The position numbers and the translations under genes are program-made. The notes under the pieces were generated by a model. That model made no database searches. It was given only the letters and a program-made list of their open reading frames with translations, and was not told the DNA's origin. 64,000 nucleotides of DNA from Hydractinia symbiolongicarpus (taxonomy: Eukaryota; Cnidaria; Hydrozoa; Anthoathecata; Hydractiniidae): the NCBI RefSeq assembly GCF_029227915.1, contig NC_079883.1:17176001-17240000 (forward strand). The letters run 5' to 3'. Below are positions 33,216-41,600 of the stretch, piece after piece (positions within the stretch are counted from its first letter, which is position 1; every line of letters begins with the position of its first letter).

Positions 33216-33644
33216 ATGGCTTCAATTGCAATGATGTTGGGAGGGGCCTTAGCCAATGCTTTGGCTTTCACAGGCTCAAGCTATCTCTTTTCAAGCTTAT
33301 CAAAAGACAGAATTGATAAGGAAAGAAAGCGTCATGATGTGGCCATAGAACAATTACAAAAAGCCCAGGTTTTGTGGCAACGTAAAAGACAAGAGAGAGT
33401 AGACTTTATCAATAAGCAGCTCAGACTTGAAAAGAAGGCCGAAGGAAAATTCATAGAGCTAAATGATGCAATGCGTGAATATAAAAAAGTGTTTGGGGAT
33501 AGATCAATTCTTACGGATCTACCGCGGGAGCCTGTATTGAGCGACTTTTATACACCGAGTCAGGATCAAAATGAAAGGGAATTGGCCTTTATCGCGCTAA
33601 GTATGATCGGTGTCGGTGGTGCTGTGTGGTATTTCGAAAGATAG
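33216..33644 (+). CDS. Polinton coiled-coil protein with two membrane segments (142 aa)
   Basis: ATG at 33216. It begins with a glycine/alanine-rich hydrophobic segment (MMLGGALANALAFTGSSYLF), continues as a basic/acidic helix about 60 residues long (IEQLQKAQVLWQRKRQERVDF), and ends with a second hydrophobic segment (LAFIALSMIGVGGAVWYF). It is intact. After the stop lies a short repeat of TACTACCGG units that separates it from the convergent minus-strand gene. Family not recognised; virion membrane association is an inference. Confidence 0.55.
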   Translation: MASIAMMLGGALANALAFTGSSYLFSSLSKDRIDKERKRHDVAIEQLQKAQVLWQRKRQERVDFINKQLRLEKKAEGKFIELNDAMREYKKVFGDRSILTDLPREPVLSDFYTPSQDQNERELAFIALSMIGVGGAVWYFER

Positions 33645-33700
33645 TACTACCGGTACTACCGGTACTCCTAGTACTACCGGTACTCTATGTTACATGATGC
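33645..33700. repeat. Short TACTACCGG repeat between convergent genes
   Basis: Three to four copies of TACTACCGGTACT, partly palindromic because GTACCGGTAC-type cores are self-complementary. It sits between convergent stops at 33644 and about 33727, where 3'-end signals of both strands would be expected. Confidence 0.6.
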
Positions 33701-33726
33701 GTGTAACATATAATCTATACAAGGAT

Positions 33727-35000
33727 CTAACGCTTTGTCACGAGATAGGTGTATATCAGACCTCCGATTCCAACTATGAAAGCCCACAAATTTTGACTCA
33801 ACCAACCAACGCTTCTTCTGCTCGATTGAGTATCCATGATACGATGGATCCTAATATACCCAGTAGAGCCGCAGCGGCCGTCCCCGCCAACCTTCCCAAG
33901 AGAGATCCCAACGCATTCAACTTGTTTTTTATCCAGGACCGGAGGTCCTTTGCACCGCCCTTTTCATGATTTTGTGCGTTACCGGTGGATGACCCCCCAC
34001 CCCCAGGCGTCAAAGTTTCTACGAGAAGTTCGATAACCATACCAAATGCCGTTAGTACCCTGACAACAGTGATACCCTGCTCACGGAATAGTGTTCGTAT
34101 CTTTTCAGACAGTGTGGTATCTTTGTCAAGGAGTTTAGTAATCGTCTCCTTGATGCTTGTTATTTGACTGTTAGGTTTACCTTTGAGAATATCGATAATC
34201 TCTTGCCGACCTTTCAACTCATTTTGCGAACCTTTCAACCTTTCTTTCGCTTCATTTTGTTGTTCCTCGGTCATATTTGGTGTGTTTTCCATCTCTTTCA
34301 ACTTGTTTTTTTCTCTGTCAATATGCTGTTCGAGCTGAACCTTTTTTGCAACTTCATCCTGAAGACTTCCTCTTATGTTTCTCAATGATCTATCTAATCC
34401 TAGCAATTCACGCATAGGATATTCAAATAGATCACCGGTCTGGGTTGCTTCATGGTCTACAGATTGTTTGACCAATGAAATTAAATCTTCCGTACTTTTT
34501 ACCACATCCCCAGATATAGCTTCTAATTCTACATCACTTGCTGTTGTTATTTTAGATGACGACGGTAGTTCTTCTTGTATTTTGTTTAGCTTAGCAGCCT
34601 GTCGGGCCGTAATCTTACCTTTTGGTATGTCAAACCCTAAATTACGCAGCCTTCTCTTGCCTAATATATCTGATATAGTACCGGTGGCCCTTAGTCTTCC
34701 ATTGTTTGTCAAAGGTTCGTTTTTACCTCTGTAGTATAATTCACCATCCCTAATTTCAAAAAGGTCTGTATGTAGCACCTCAGGTTTTGACAGGGATCTT
34801 TCAGATAATCTATCATACAACACGTCAACCATTTCCCGCAAAACTCTGGTACGTTGAGTGGAACCTCCTCCGAATGATGTTTCTTCATCCGGTGTATGTA
34901 TTTGCACATGCGTACGGTCCCCGGTGGGTATGAGTGGAAAAGTTTCATCGGTACCTTCATCCGGTCTCCCATGGTCTCCAAAAGGGTCAATGTCTGACAT
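33727..35000 (-). pseudogene. Polinton coiled-coil/membrane protein, C-terminal frameshift
   Basis: ATG at 35000. The 400-codon frame stops at 33798, but another frame carries a convincing continuation (GWLSQNLWAFIVGIGGLIYT) to a TAG at 33727-33729, so a one-base frameshift near 33800-33812 removed the last hydrophobic segment. The protein has an acidic N-terminus, a block ending LGKRRLRNLGFDIPKGKIT, a coiled coil (about residues 225-275, KVQLEQHIDREKNKLKEMEN), a Gly/Ser linker and a C-terminal hydrophobic region (LLGRLAGTAAAALLGILGSI). I do not recognise a named family. It starts 50 bp from the plus-strand start at 35051, giving a compact divergent promoter. Confidence 0.55.
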
Positions 35001-35050
35001 TTTTTATTATTTAGAGGATAGTTTTTCTTTTTAATAAGATAATAACTAAA
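35001..35050. promoter_or_regulatory. Divergent promoter interval with duplicated block
   Basis: Between the minus ATG (35000) and the plus ATG (35051). The block TATTTAGAGGATAGTTTTTC recurs at about 35540-35560, upstream of the second paralogue's ATG (35575), so the promoter was duplicated with the gene. Confidence 0.6.
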
Positions 35051-35500
35051 ATGGCCGAGCTTAATATTCATCCAACTCACAATTATTCGAGTGATCAAGA
35101 CAAGCTAGTTAATTCTCAACTTGAAGATTTGATAAAATTACGAAATAAATTCGACAGATCGATTAACGATTGCACTCAGCATCTCGGAAAACTTGGTCGT
35201 TACCACCGGTATTGGTACGATAGTCTGGAGCGCTACCATCATTAGCTCTGCTCTGTTTCCCGTGCTTAGCTCTGCTCTGTTTCCCGTGAAATTATCTCGG
35301 AATATATTAATAAATATAGAAAGAAACTCAACAAAGTTGAGAAATTATACGATACTGTAATACCTGCTATTGATGCGCTTAGAAACTCTTCCTATTTCTG
35401 TGCACCGAATGATGATAATATTAGCCAAATGGAATTTCAAACTTTGTGTGGTATATACTACGAAGCTCTTGAAAAGATAAGTAAAATAGATGGAGAGTGA
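35051..35500 (+). pseudogene. Decayed tandem paralogue of the 35575 gene
   Basis: ATG at 35051 opens a 64-codon frame (start MAELNIHPTH) that ends at 35245. Downstream sequence to about 35500 still resembles the C-terminal half of the next gene in other frames (NISQMEFQTLCGIYYEALEK). The central hydrophobic region is missing, and a 23-bp tandem duplication (GCTCTGCTCTGTTTCCCGTG repeated at about 35245-35290) marks the damage. It is a relic of a local gene duplication. Confidence 0.75.
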
Positions 35501-35574
35501 AACATTCTCAAAAGAATCATGAAAGGCGTTTTTTTAATTATTTAGAGGATAGTTTTTCTTTGTAATAACCTAAA

Positions 35575-36165
35575 ATGGCCGAGCTTAAGATTTATCCAAA
35601 GTTACCCACCGCTCCTGAGTATTCGAGTGAGCAAGACAAGTTTAATACAAATACAGTTAATTCCCAACTTGAAGAGTTGGTTAAATTACAAAAGAAATTC
35701 CGGGACAAGGAATGTAAATATAACAAAGCACTAGAGCGATTAGCTATTTCACTCTACATCTCAGAAACCTTAGCCATTTCCACCGGTATTGGTACGATAG
35801 CAACCAGCGCTACCCTTGTTGGAATTCCCATTTCTATAGGACTTTCCAGTGTATCCATAGGTGGAGCTATATCCTGTACCATTATCTCAGCATATATTAA
35901 GAGATATCAAAAGAAACTAAATAAAGTCATGAAATTATGTGATGTTGTAACATCTGCTATTGCTGTGTTTGAAAACTCTTTCTCACGAGCATTGAATGAT
36001 GATAATATTAGCCGCATGGAATTTCAAACTTTGTGTGGTATATACTACGAGGCCTTGGAAAAGATGACCAAAACAGATAGAAAGATGGAGAGTGAAACAC
36101 GCAATCAGTTTGAAAAAAGTTTAATGGCGGAAGTTCAAAGTCTAAAAAAGACGTTAAATCAGTAA
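35575..36165 (+). CDS. Polinton protein with central hydrophobic hairpin (196 aa)
   Basis: ATG at 35575, intact. It has an N-terminal acidic/basic helix (about 10-65). A Gly/Ser/Thr-rich hydrophobic stretch follows (about 66-118; GIGTIATSATLVGIPISIGL, then SVSIGGAISCTIISAYI), long enough for two membrane-spanning helices. A basic turn (KRYQKKLNKVMK) and a helical C-terminal third come next. The architecture recalls membrane-inserting helical-hairpin proteins such as the apolipoprotein-L type, but I see no diagnostic motif and make no family claim. It has a decayed paralogue just upstream with a matching promoter. Possible roles are membrane remodelling or host-cell interaction (inference only). 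Confidence 0.55.
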   Translation: MAELKIYPKLPTAPEYSSEQDKFNTNTVNSQLEELVKLQKKFRDKECKYNKALERLAISLYISETLAISTGIGTIATSATLVGIPISIGLSSVSIGGAISCTIISAYIKRYQKKLNKVMKLCDVVTSAIAVFENSFSRALNDDNISRMEFQTLCGIYYEALEKMTKTDRKMESETRNQFEKSLMAEVQSLKKTLNQ

Positions 36166-36378
36166 CAAAGTTCGTAATGTGTGCCTGTATACCACTCACA
36201 TATTTCATGTGTTATTTGAAAAATTAATATTTGAAAGTAAGGCGGTTATGACATTATGTGGCGCAATCGTCCGACTGGGCTATAGCGGCCCTACCTGCCG
36301 ACCGTCCCGCGCGAGCCTCGGCACAATCATCTTTACCAGAAACAGGTAAAGATACTTTTTGTCATGACTTCGTCACCC
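36166..36378. other. Intergenic gap between convergent genes, part GC-rich
   Basis: About 36255-36325 is GC-rich (CTGCCGACCGTCCCGCGCGA) compared with the rest of the element. It is followed by the hairpin at 36329-36353 next to the integrase stop. No coding sequence is seen. Confidence 0.5.
36329..36353 (-). terminator. Hairpin after integrase stop
   Basis: ATCTTTACC-AGAAACA-GGTAAAGAT: perfect 9-bp stem with a 7-nt loop, 25 nt beyond the integrase stop (36379-36381) on the coding strand. It fits the pattern of 3'-end palindromes in this element. Confidence 0.5.
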
Positions 36379-37356
36379 TCACCAACCTTGCACATAATCA
36401 GGAGGTAATTCTGTATCTTCAGGTATTAACATCAATTCCTCTTTTACAAAAGCCCGTCTGGGTCCGTCTTGAACATAGTACATTACACGGTTACCGGGTT
36501 GCGCTATTACCTCACGCAATCTATATGTGTTTTTCGACCATATTCTATCGGTTGCCCGTCTCCGCCCATCATCATGCTCTTCACCGGGTTGCAGTAGATA
36601 TCTATACAAGCCATCTTTAGGTAATTCTACTTCAGGTGGATAACTCTCCTGATTAACCAAAGGCACCTCTTTCATTATAATAGCATCTTTTGGTTTCATA
36701 CCAATCATCTGCGTCTTTGTATCGTTTAGCCTATCAATCAGTTTATACAGATGCTTAAGCCATGTAGATGATACCTTTTCCGAATCATTCAGTTCTTGGG
36801 CATCTTGTATTTTGAATAAATTTTCCGCAAGTATCTTGTTCAACGCCTCAACAAAAGCTGTGTGCGTATGCTTATATTTTGTAGTCGCCCTTTTAATTTC
36901 AACCTTATGCTTCTCCAACAATTTTGATACATCTGCTTTGAATTCTGAACCGTTATCACATTGGAAAGTTTTCGGATAAGTTAATGGTCCTGCCTTGTAG
37001 ATGTCCTCAATCATAGCGGCAACCTCTTTGGCTTTCTTACTCCTCAAAGGTCGGGCTACTTTGTATCTGGAGGCAGCATCGATTCCCGACAAAATGTACT
37101 TATAATTATTACCATACAGTATGTCACCGGGCATGTACAATAAATCGAATTGATGTAAATCATTAGGGGTGGTAACTTCATAATGTGGTCTTTCAACATG
37201 TTTTGGGGCGGTTAAATGCACTTGCCAAAATGCTTGTTTTGATAGCCACTTCTTAATCTCCTTTGGCTTGAAACCGAATACTCTTAAATTCTGAACAGCC
37301 TTTTGTCCTTTCCATAAATTTTGAGGTTGATAGTAAGTCTCTTGAAGTTTTGACAT
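36379..37356 (-). CDS. Polinton retroviral-type integrase (rve, DDE)
   Basis: 325 aa, ATG at 37356, intact. The catalytic core has the full D,D-35-E triad: Asp71 (QFDLLYMPGD), Asp134 (FQCDNGSEF) and Glu170 (HTAFVEALNK), with exactly 35 residues between the last two. The N-terminal region (WLSKQAFWQVHLTAPK) resembles the zinc-less helical N domain of Polinton integrases. The C-terminal SH3-like part (IWSKNTYRLREVIAQPGNRV) likely binds DNA. The enzyme inserts the linear element DNA into host DNA, giving 5-6 bp duplications, consistent with the AAACA duplication at this element's ends. It is the best-preserved replication/integration gene here. Confidence 0.93.
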   Translation of the reverse strand: MSKLQETYYQPQNLWKGQKAVQNLRVFGFKPKEIKKWLSKQAFWQVHLTAPKHVERPHYEVTTPNDLHQFDLLYMPGDILYGNNYKYILSGIDAASRYKVARPLRSKKAKEVAAMIEDIYKAGPLTYPKTFQCDNGSEFKADVSKLLEKHKVEIKRATTKYKHTHTAFVEALNKILAENLFKIQDAQELNDSEKVSSTWLKHLYKLIDRLNDTKTQMIGMKPKDAIIMKEVPLVNQESYPPEVELPKDGLYRYLLQPGEEHDDGRRRATDRIWSKNTYRLREVIAQPGNRVMYYVQDGPRRAFVKEELMLIPEDTELPPDYVQGW

Positions 37357-37449
37357 GTTTTATTTATGCACACCTTTATTTATCTCCTTTTTGTTATGAT
37401 GTAGTACGATAAAAGTGCTTAAATGTATTTTTACTGATTATATATAAAG

Positions 37450-37761
37450 ATGTCTGACGTGGCTACTCAAACTGATCTACATTGTGATACCACCGATGGT
37501 GGTGTACCCGACTACAAATTAATGAAACTCAAAGAGTTGAGAGAAGTGGCTAAATCCCGTAGGATTAAGTATATTTATGGAATTAATGAAGCTAAATTGC
37601 GTGAGGTGATTGCGAGGAATGATATTGATCCATCCTACACCATCGACCTAGAAACCAGACAAGAATGGTATGGATACTGTACCAACTGGAAGGTAAACAA
37701 CAGAGAAGCATATCTAAGATCTCAAAAACGTTATAATGATAAGAGATCTTCCAAAAGGTGA
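37450..37761 (+). CDS. Small SAP-like protein (103 aa)
   Basis: ATG at 37450, intact. After an acidic leader, residues 24-56 (LMKLKELREVAKSRRIKYI, then NEAKLREVIARND) look like a SAP-type helix-turn-helix motif, a DNA-binding fold that also recurs in the next two genes. The C-terminal half is basic and aromatic (WYGYCTNWKVNNREAYLRSQ). It starts 94 bp from the divergent integrase start. DNA or chromatin binding is an inference from the SAP-like motif. Confidence 0.55.
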   Translation: MSDVATQTDLHCDTTDGGVPDYKLMKLKELREVAKSRRIKYIYGINEAKLREVIARNDIDPSYTIDLETRQEWYGYCTNWKVNNREAYLRSQKRYNDKRSSKR

Positions 37762-37778
37762 TTAGACCTAGAATGGAT

Positions 37779-37802
37779 TTTGTTACTCGCTCGGGTAACA
37801 AA
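37779..37802. terminator. Hairpin after SAP-like gene stop
   Basis: TTTGTTAC-TCGCTCGG-GTAACAAA, perfect 8-bp arms, 17 nt after the TGA at 37759-37761. Outer bases match the palindromes at 31855-31881 and (in part) 38576-38591. Confidence 0.5.
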
Positions 37803-38028
37803 TGTTATGAAGGCGATGCTCTCGCGTCCTGATTTTTTTTTTCCTGGGGGAGTACCCACCCGCATTTCCCTCGGGAAACGATCCATGGTGGCGCAATGTT
37901 GGTATCATAAACCGCGGTTTACCACCAACTACCCTGTGGAAAATTCCGGTGACCACCATGGGGCAGCGCAACCCCGGGTGGTGGTTATGCGAACGAAGCC
38001 CCTCGCGATCTTCGTCCGGTTTCACGAT

Positions 38029-38035
38029 TATAAAA
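38029..38035 (+). promoter_or_regulatory. TATA box of SAP-RING gene
   Basis: TATAAAA inside TTCACGATTATAAAACTATC, 40 nt before the ATG. The same context and spacing occur before the polymerase start, so the promoter was duplicated. Confidence 0.6.
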
Positions 38036-38074
38036 CTATCTTAAAGGTTCATAAATCGTATATCACAAACCAAT

Positions 38075-38548
38075 ATGACTTCACGAAATACAATTGTTGA
38101 ATTGAGAGCCCGAGCGAGGTACCTTGGCATACGTGGATACTCGCGGCTCAGAAGGTCCGAGCTTATCGAATTATTGGGACTTAGACCCGGACCCAGATTT
38201 ATCAGACCCAGACCAGTACCAGCGCCAGTTGAGATTGATGCGAGTGATGACGAGTACCCGGGATTCTTCCATCCGATGGGCAATGGATCAATAGTACCGG
38301 TGCTTAGACTCGTATCGGATCCAATCGAGCCACATCAGCCGGCTATCCCAGACTATGACATTGATACCTTGGATGAATCGGAAAAATGCATAATTTGCTA
38401 TTCGAATCGAAAGGAAGCAACTATTGTTCATGGTAACACAGGGCATTTTTGCTGCTGTCTATCATGTGCATATATATTGAAAGAGAGGAGAGATAAATGC
38501 CCAATATGTCGCGCATACATCGATCTTGTTATTAGACAATATAATTAA
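38075..38548 (+). CDS. SAP-RING protein with MDM2-type RING (E3 ligase candidate)
   Basis: 157 aa, ATG at 38075, intact. Residues 1-34 form a SAP-type module (ELRARARYLGIRGYSRLR) shared with the element's DNA polymerase. A Pro/Arg linker follows (RPRPVPAPVEID). Residues 105-145 are a C-terminal RING: Cys105, Cys108, His119, Thr122, His124, Cys128, Cys131, Cys142, Cys145. This matches the spacing of MDM2/MDM4 RINGs, including the IVHGNTGH signature and a short tail (about 12 residues) ending in Tyr-Asn after the last Cys. RINGs of this class act as E3 ubiquitin ligases, often as dimers through the tail. I infer a DNA-directed ubiquitin ligase, perhaps acting on a host nuclear factor or on the element's own replication complex. 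No p53-binding domain is visible. Confidence 0.82.
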   Translation: MTSRNTIVELRARARYLGIRGYSRLRRSELIELLGLRPGPRFIRPRPVPAPVEIDASDDEYPGFFHPMGNGSIVPVLRLVSDPIEPHQPAIPDYDIDTLDESEKCIICYSNRKEATIVHGNTGHFCCCLSCAYILKERRDKCPICRAYIDLVIRQYN

Positions 38549-38575
38549 TTTGTCGGGGGTCAGATTGTTTTTTTT

Positions 38576-38591
38576 TTACTCAATCGAGTAA
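38576..38591. terminator. Hairpin after SAP-RING stop
   Basis: TTACTC-AATC-GAGTAA, 6-bp stem after a T run, 28 nt beyond the TAA at 38546-38548 and followed by CAAATGTTATGAA, which also follows the hairpin at 37779. Confidence 0.45.
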
Positions 38592-38626
38592 CAAATGTTA
38601 TGAATCTTTTTTTAGTTTCACGATTG

Positions 38627-38633
38627 TATAAAA
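38627..38633 (+). promoter_or_regulatory. TATA box of polymerase gene
   Basis: TATAAAA in TTCACGATTGTATAAAACCA, 40 nt before the polymerase initiation codon position, mirroring the SAP-RING promoter. Confidence 0.6.
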
Positions 38634-38672
38634 CCATATTAAAGGTCCACATATAGTATATCACAACCCGAT

Positions 38673-41600
38673 GTGACTTCGAGAAATACGGTTTCCGAAT
38701 TAAGGGATCTCGCTAGAGAACGCGGTCTACATGGATACTCAAGGCTCAGAAAGGCCGATCTGATCGAATTATTGACACCCACTACCGTGTCAGCACCGTT
38801 ACCCGAGCCGAGACCCACCAGACCAGTACCGGCGCCGAGACCCACTAGACCCGTACCGGTGCTTAGACCCGTACCAGCGCTTAGACCCACTAGACCCGTA
38901 CCAACTCTTAGAAACGCACTTCTCCAAGGTCTTATTAATAGTGAAAAAGTTGTTCAAAATGCGGTAACCAAAACTTTCAAGCGTGTGGTAAGCTCTTCTA
39001 AGACGGGAAAGAGAATGGTTTCTAATTTTATCGACTCAGGGAAAAAGTTTACAAAAGCTTTACCTAAAAATATTCCTGATGGAATTCAATCTGTGAAAAA
39101 AGGTGTCAATAAAATTATAAACTTGTTCCAATCAAACAAAAAGGAACTAGAAGGTGTAATCGATGAAGAACAGAAAAGACGCTATAATAATGTTTTGAAG
39201 GAACTAAATGAAGAACAGAAGAAGAGTGATGAGGAAAACCCATATACCCCTATTGAGGAAGCGTTTGTAGGTTCATACAAACGCTTTAAGATAAACTCGG
39301 ATGGTAAGAAGAATGTCAGGGTATTTTTGAAAAAGGTTCATCCTATCGTCAAGAGGTTGATGAGTGACGTGCTTGGGCAGAAGAAGTCTTTGAAGACTCA
39401 GGTGACATTGTGGGTGAGGTGGGTAAGGGATGATTTATCCAATGAGGATTTATCCAATCCTGAATCCATAGTAATGTATGTTGATAAAGCTTTCAACAAC
39501 TATATGGAGATACTGCACGCCCACGATGACATTTCCGATGTTTTCGATCGGATGTGTAATAAGATAATCGAGCAGATTGAAAACCCTGCTCTACCTGCCA
39601 GCGGGTTCACAATCGAAAGGATCCTACATATGCATGTGGACTTTCATAAACTGAAATTAACCAGAGGTAGTTCTTACTTGCCATTACCAAAGAATTTCAG
39701 TGGAAAGCGATCTGTGATTAACCCTCATAACGAGGATGATGATGAATGTTTCAGATGGGCTATTATCGCTGCGCTTAACCACAATCTGATCAATAATCAT
39801 CCTGAGCGTATCTCGAACCTTAAGAAGCATGATAAGTATAACTGGGATGGTCTAACTTTCCCAATGGCGCTAAATAAAATAGATTTGTTTGAGAGAAGGA
39901 ACCCTGATATCGCTGTGCATGTTTTGACAAAAGATGGGAGAGAAGGTATCTACATGTGTCGCAAGTCGAAGCATCTGGATCGTAAGGAGACGGTTGTTTT
40001 GTTTTTACTGTGTGAGGGGGATAAGAGACATTATATCGCTGTTAAGAACTTGAGCGGTGTCCTGAGCAAGGCCAACTCAAAGCATAAAAATAAGGAGTAT
40101 TATTGCTTGAATTGTCTCTATGGTTTTCCAAGCGAACAGAAAAGGGATGAGAACTTTGAGTATTGCAAGAATAACGATGCCGCTAAGATTCAACTCCCTG
40201 AGGAGGGTAGCACCTTAACCTTCACTGATGGTAAGTTTCAGCTCAAAGCTCCATTTATCATGTATGCCGATTTCGAAGCTTTCACAAAAGAGTTGCCCGA
40301 AGAAGAGAGAAAATGTGGATGATCTACCGAGAAAGTTGGTAAACATGTTCCCACGGGTTTCTGTTGTTATAGCAAATATGCTCATGGTGAAGTGCCGGAC
40401 CCTCTGAAGCTTTACCGCGGTGAGGACTGTGTTCCGCGCTTTGTAGATCATGTAGTTTCTGAGGCGAAAAGGTTATATAACAAGTTTCCTCAGAAAGCAA
40501 TGGATCCACTGACGGAGGAGGATCGTGACAGTTTCAAGAGAGCCAGGGTGTGCCACATTTGCATGGAAGAATTTGATGACAAGGATCACATCAAGGTTAG
40601 GGATCACTGCCATTTCACCGGTAAGTTTCGCGGGGCTGCCCATCGAGAATGTAATATCCGATACAAAGTGCCTAATTATATTCCGGTTGTCTTCCATAAC
40701 CTGAGTGGATATGACGCACATCTATTTATCAAAGAGCTTGCTAAACAGCATGGAGAGGAAGGTATAAGCGTCATTGCCGAAAATAAGGAGAAATATATCT
40801 CTTTCTCGACGGATGTTAAGGTTGGTGAATACATTGACAAAAATAGAGAGACTAAAACCAAAAAGATAAAATTAAGATTCATCGATTCGGTTCGTTTCAT
40901 GGCTAGTAGCCTGGATAAGTTGGTAAACAATCTCTCTGATGATCAGTGTAAAAATCTTCGAAAATTCTTCAATGATGATGAGCAATTCAAAATAATGAGA
41001 AGAAAGGGTGTATACCCATATAAATATGTTGATTCATTCGACAGGTTTAATGAAACTAAGCTTCCGTCGAAAGATGACTTTTATAGCAAGTTGAACATGA
41101 ATGGTATCAGTGATGCTGATTATGCGCATGCCCAGAAGGTGTGGAAGGACATGGAAGTTGAAAATATGGGTGCTTATCATGATATCTATCTCAAGACAGA
41201 CGTTCTATTGCTTTCTGATGTTTTTAAGACTTTTAGGGAAACATGCTTGACAAACTATAAACTGGATCCTTCACATTTTTACACGGCTCCGGGATTAGCC
41301 TGGCAGGCCTGTCTGAAAAAGACAGATGTTGAGCTAGATTTGTTGTCCAATATGGATATGTACTCTTCATAGAGAGGGGTATTAGGGGCGGTCTCTGTCA
41401 GGCTGTTCATAGACAAGCCAAGGCCAATAACAAATATATGGGCGCTAGATATAAGGTGGATGAAGAGGACAGCTATCTCCAGTATCTTGATGCAAACAAT
41501 CTGTATGGATGGGCTATGATTCAGAAGCTGCCGACAGGAGGGTTCAAGTGGATTGTTGCTAGTAAATTTACTGCTAAAATCATTTCAAAGTTGGCGGAGG

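Larger units (their letters stand above)
37762..38074. promoter_or_regulatory. GC-rich, dyad-dense intergenic region with TATA box
   Basis: Contains a hairpin after the upstream stop (37779-37802), TTTCCC-TC-GGGAAA (about 37865-37878), the perfect 14-bp palindrome TAAACCGCGGTTTA (37908-37921), repeated CCACCATGG/GGTGGT blocks, and TATAAAA (38029-38035) 40 nt before the ATG at 38075. It is the most GC-rich, most dyad-rich spacer in the element, suited to regulation or replication initiation; neither is shown. Confidence 0.5.

Noticed and set aside
33610-33969. Plus-strand open frame of 119 codons overlapping the end of a Polinton gene
   Set aside because: It is antisense to the coiled-coil gene's 3' end and its N-terminal part translates the TACTACCGG repeat; no domain or upstream signals.
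36258-36620. Plus-strand open frame of 120 codons near the integrase
   Set aside because: It lies antisense to the intact integrase and is explained as its shadow plus the GC-rich spacer.
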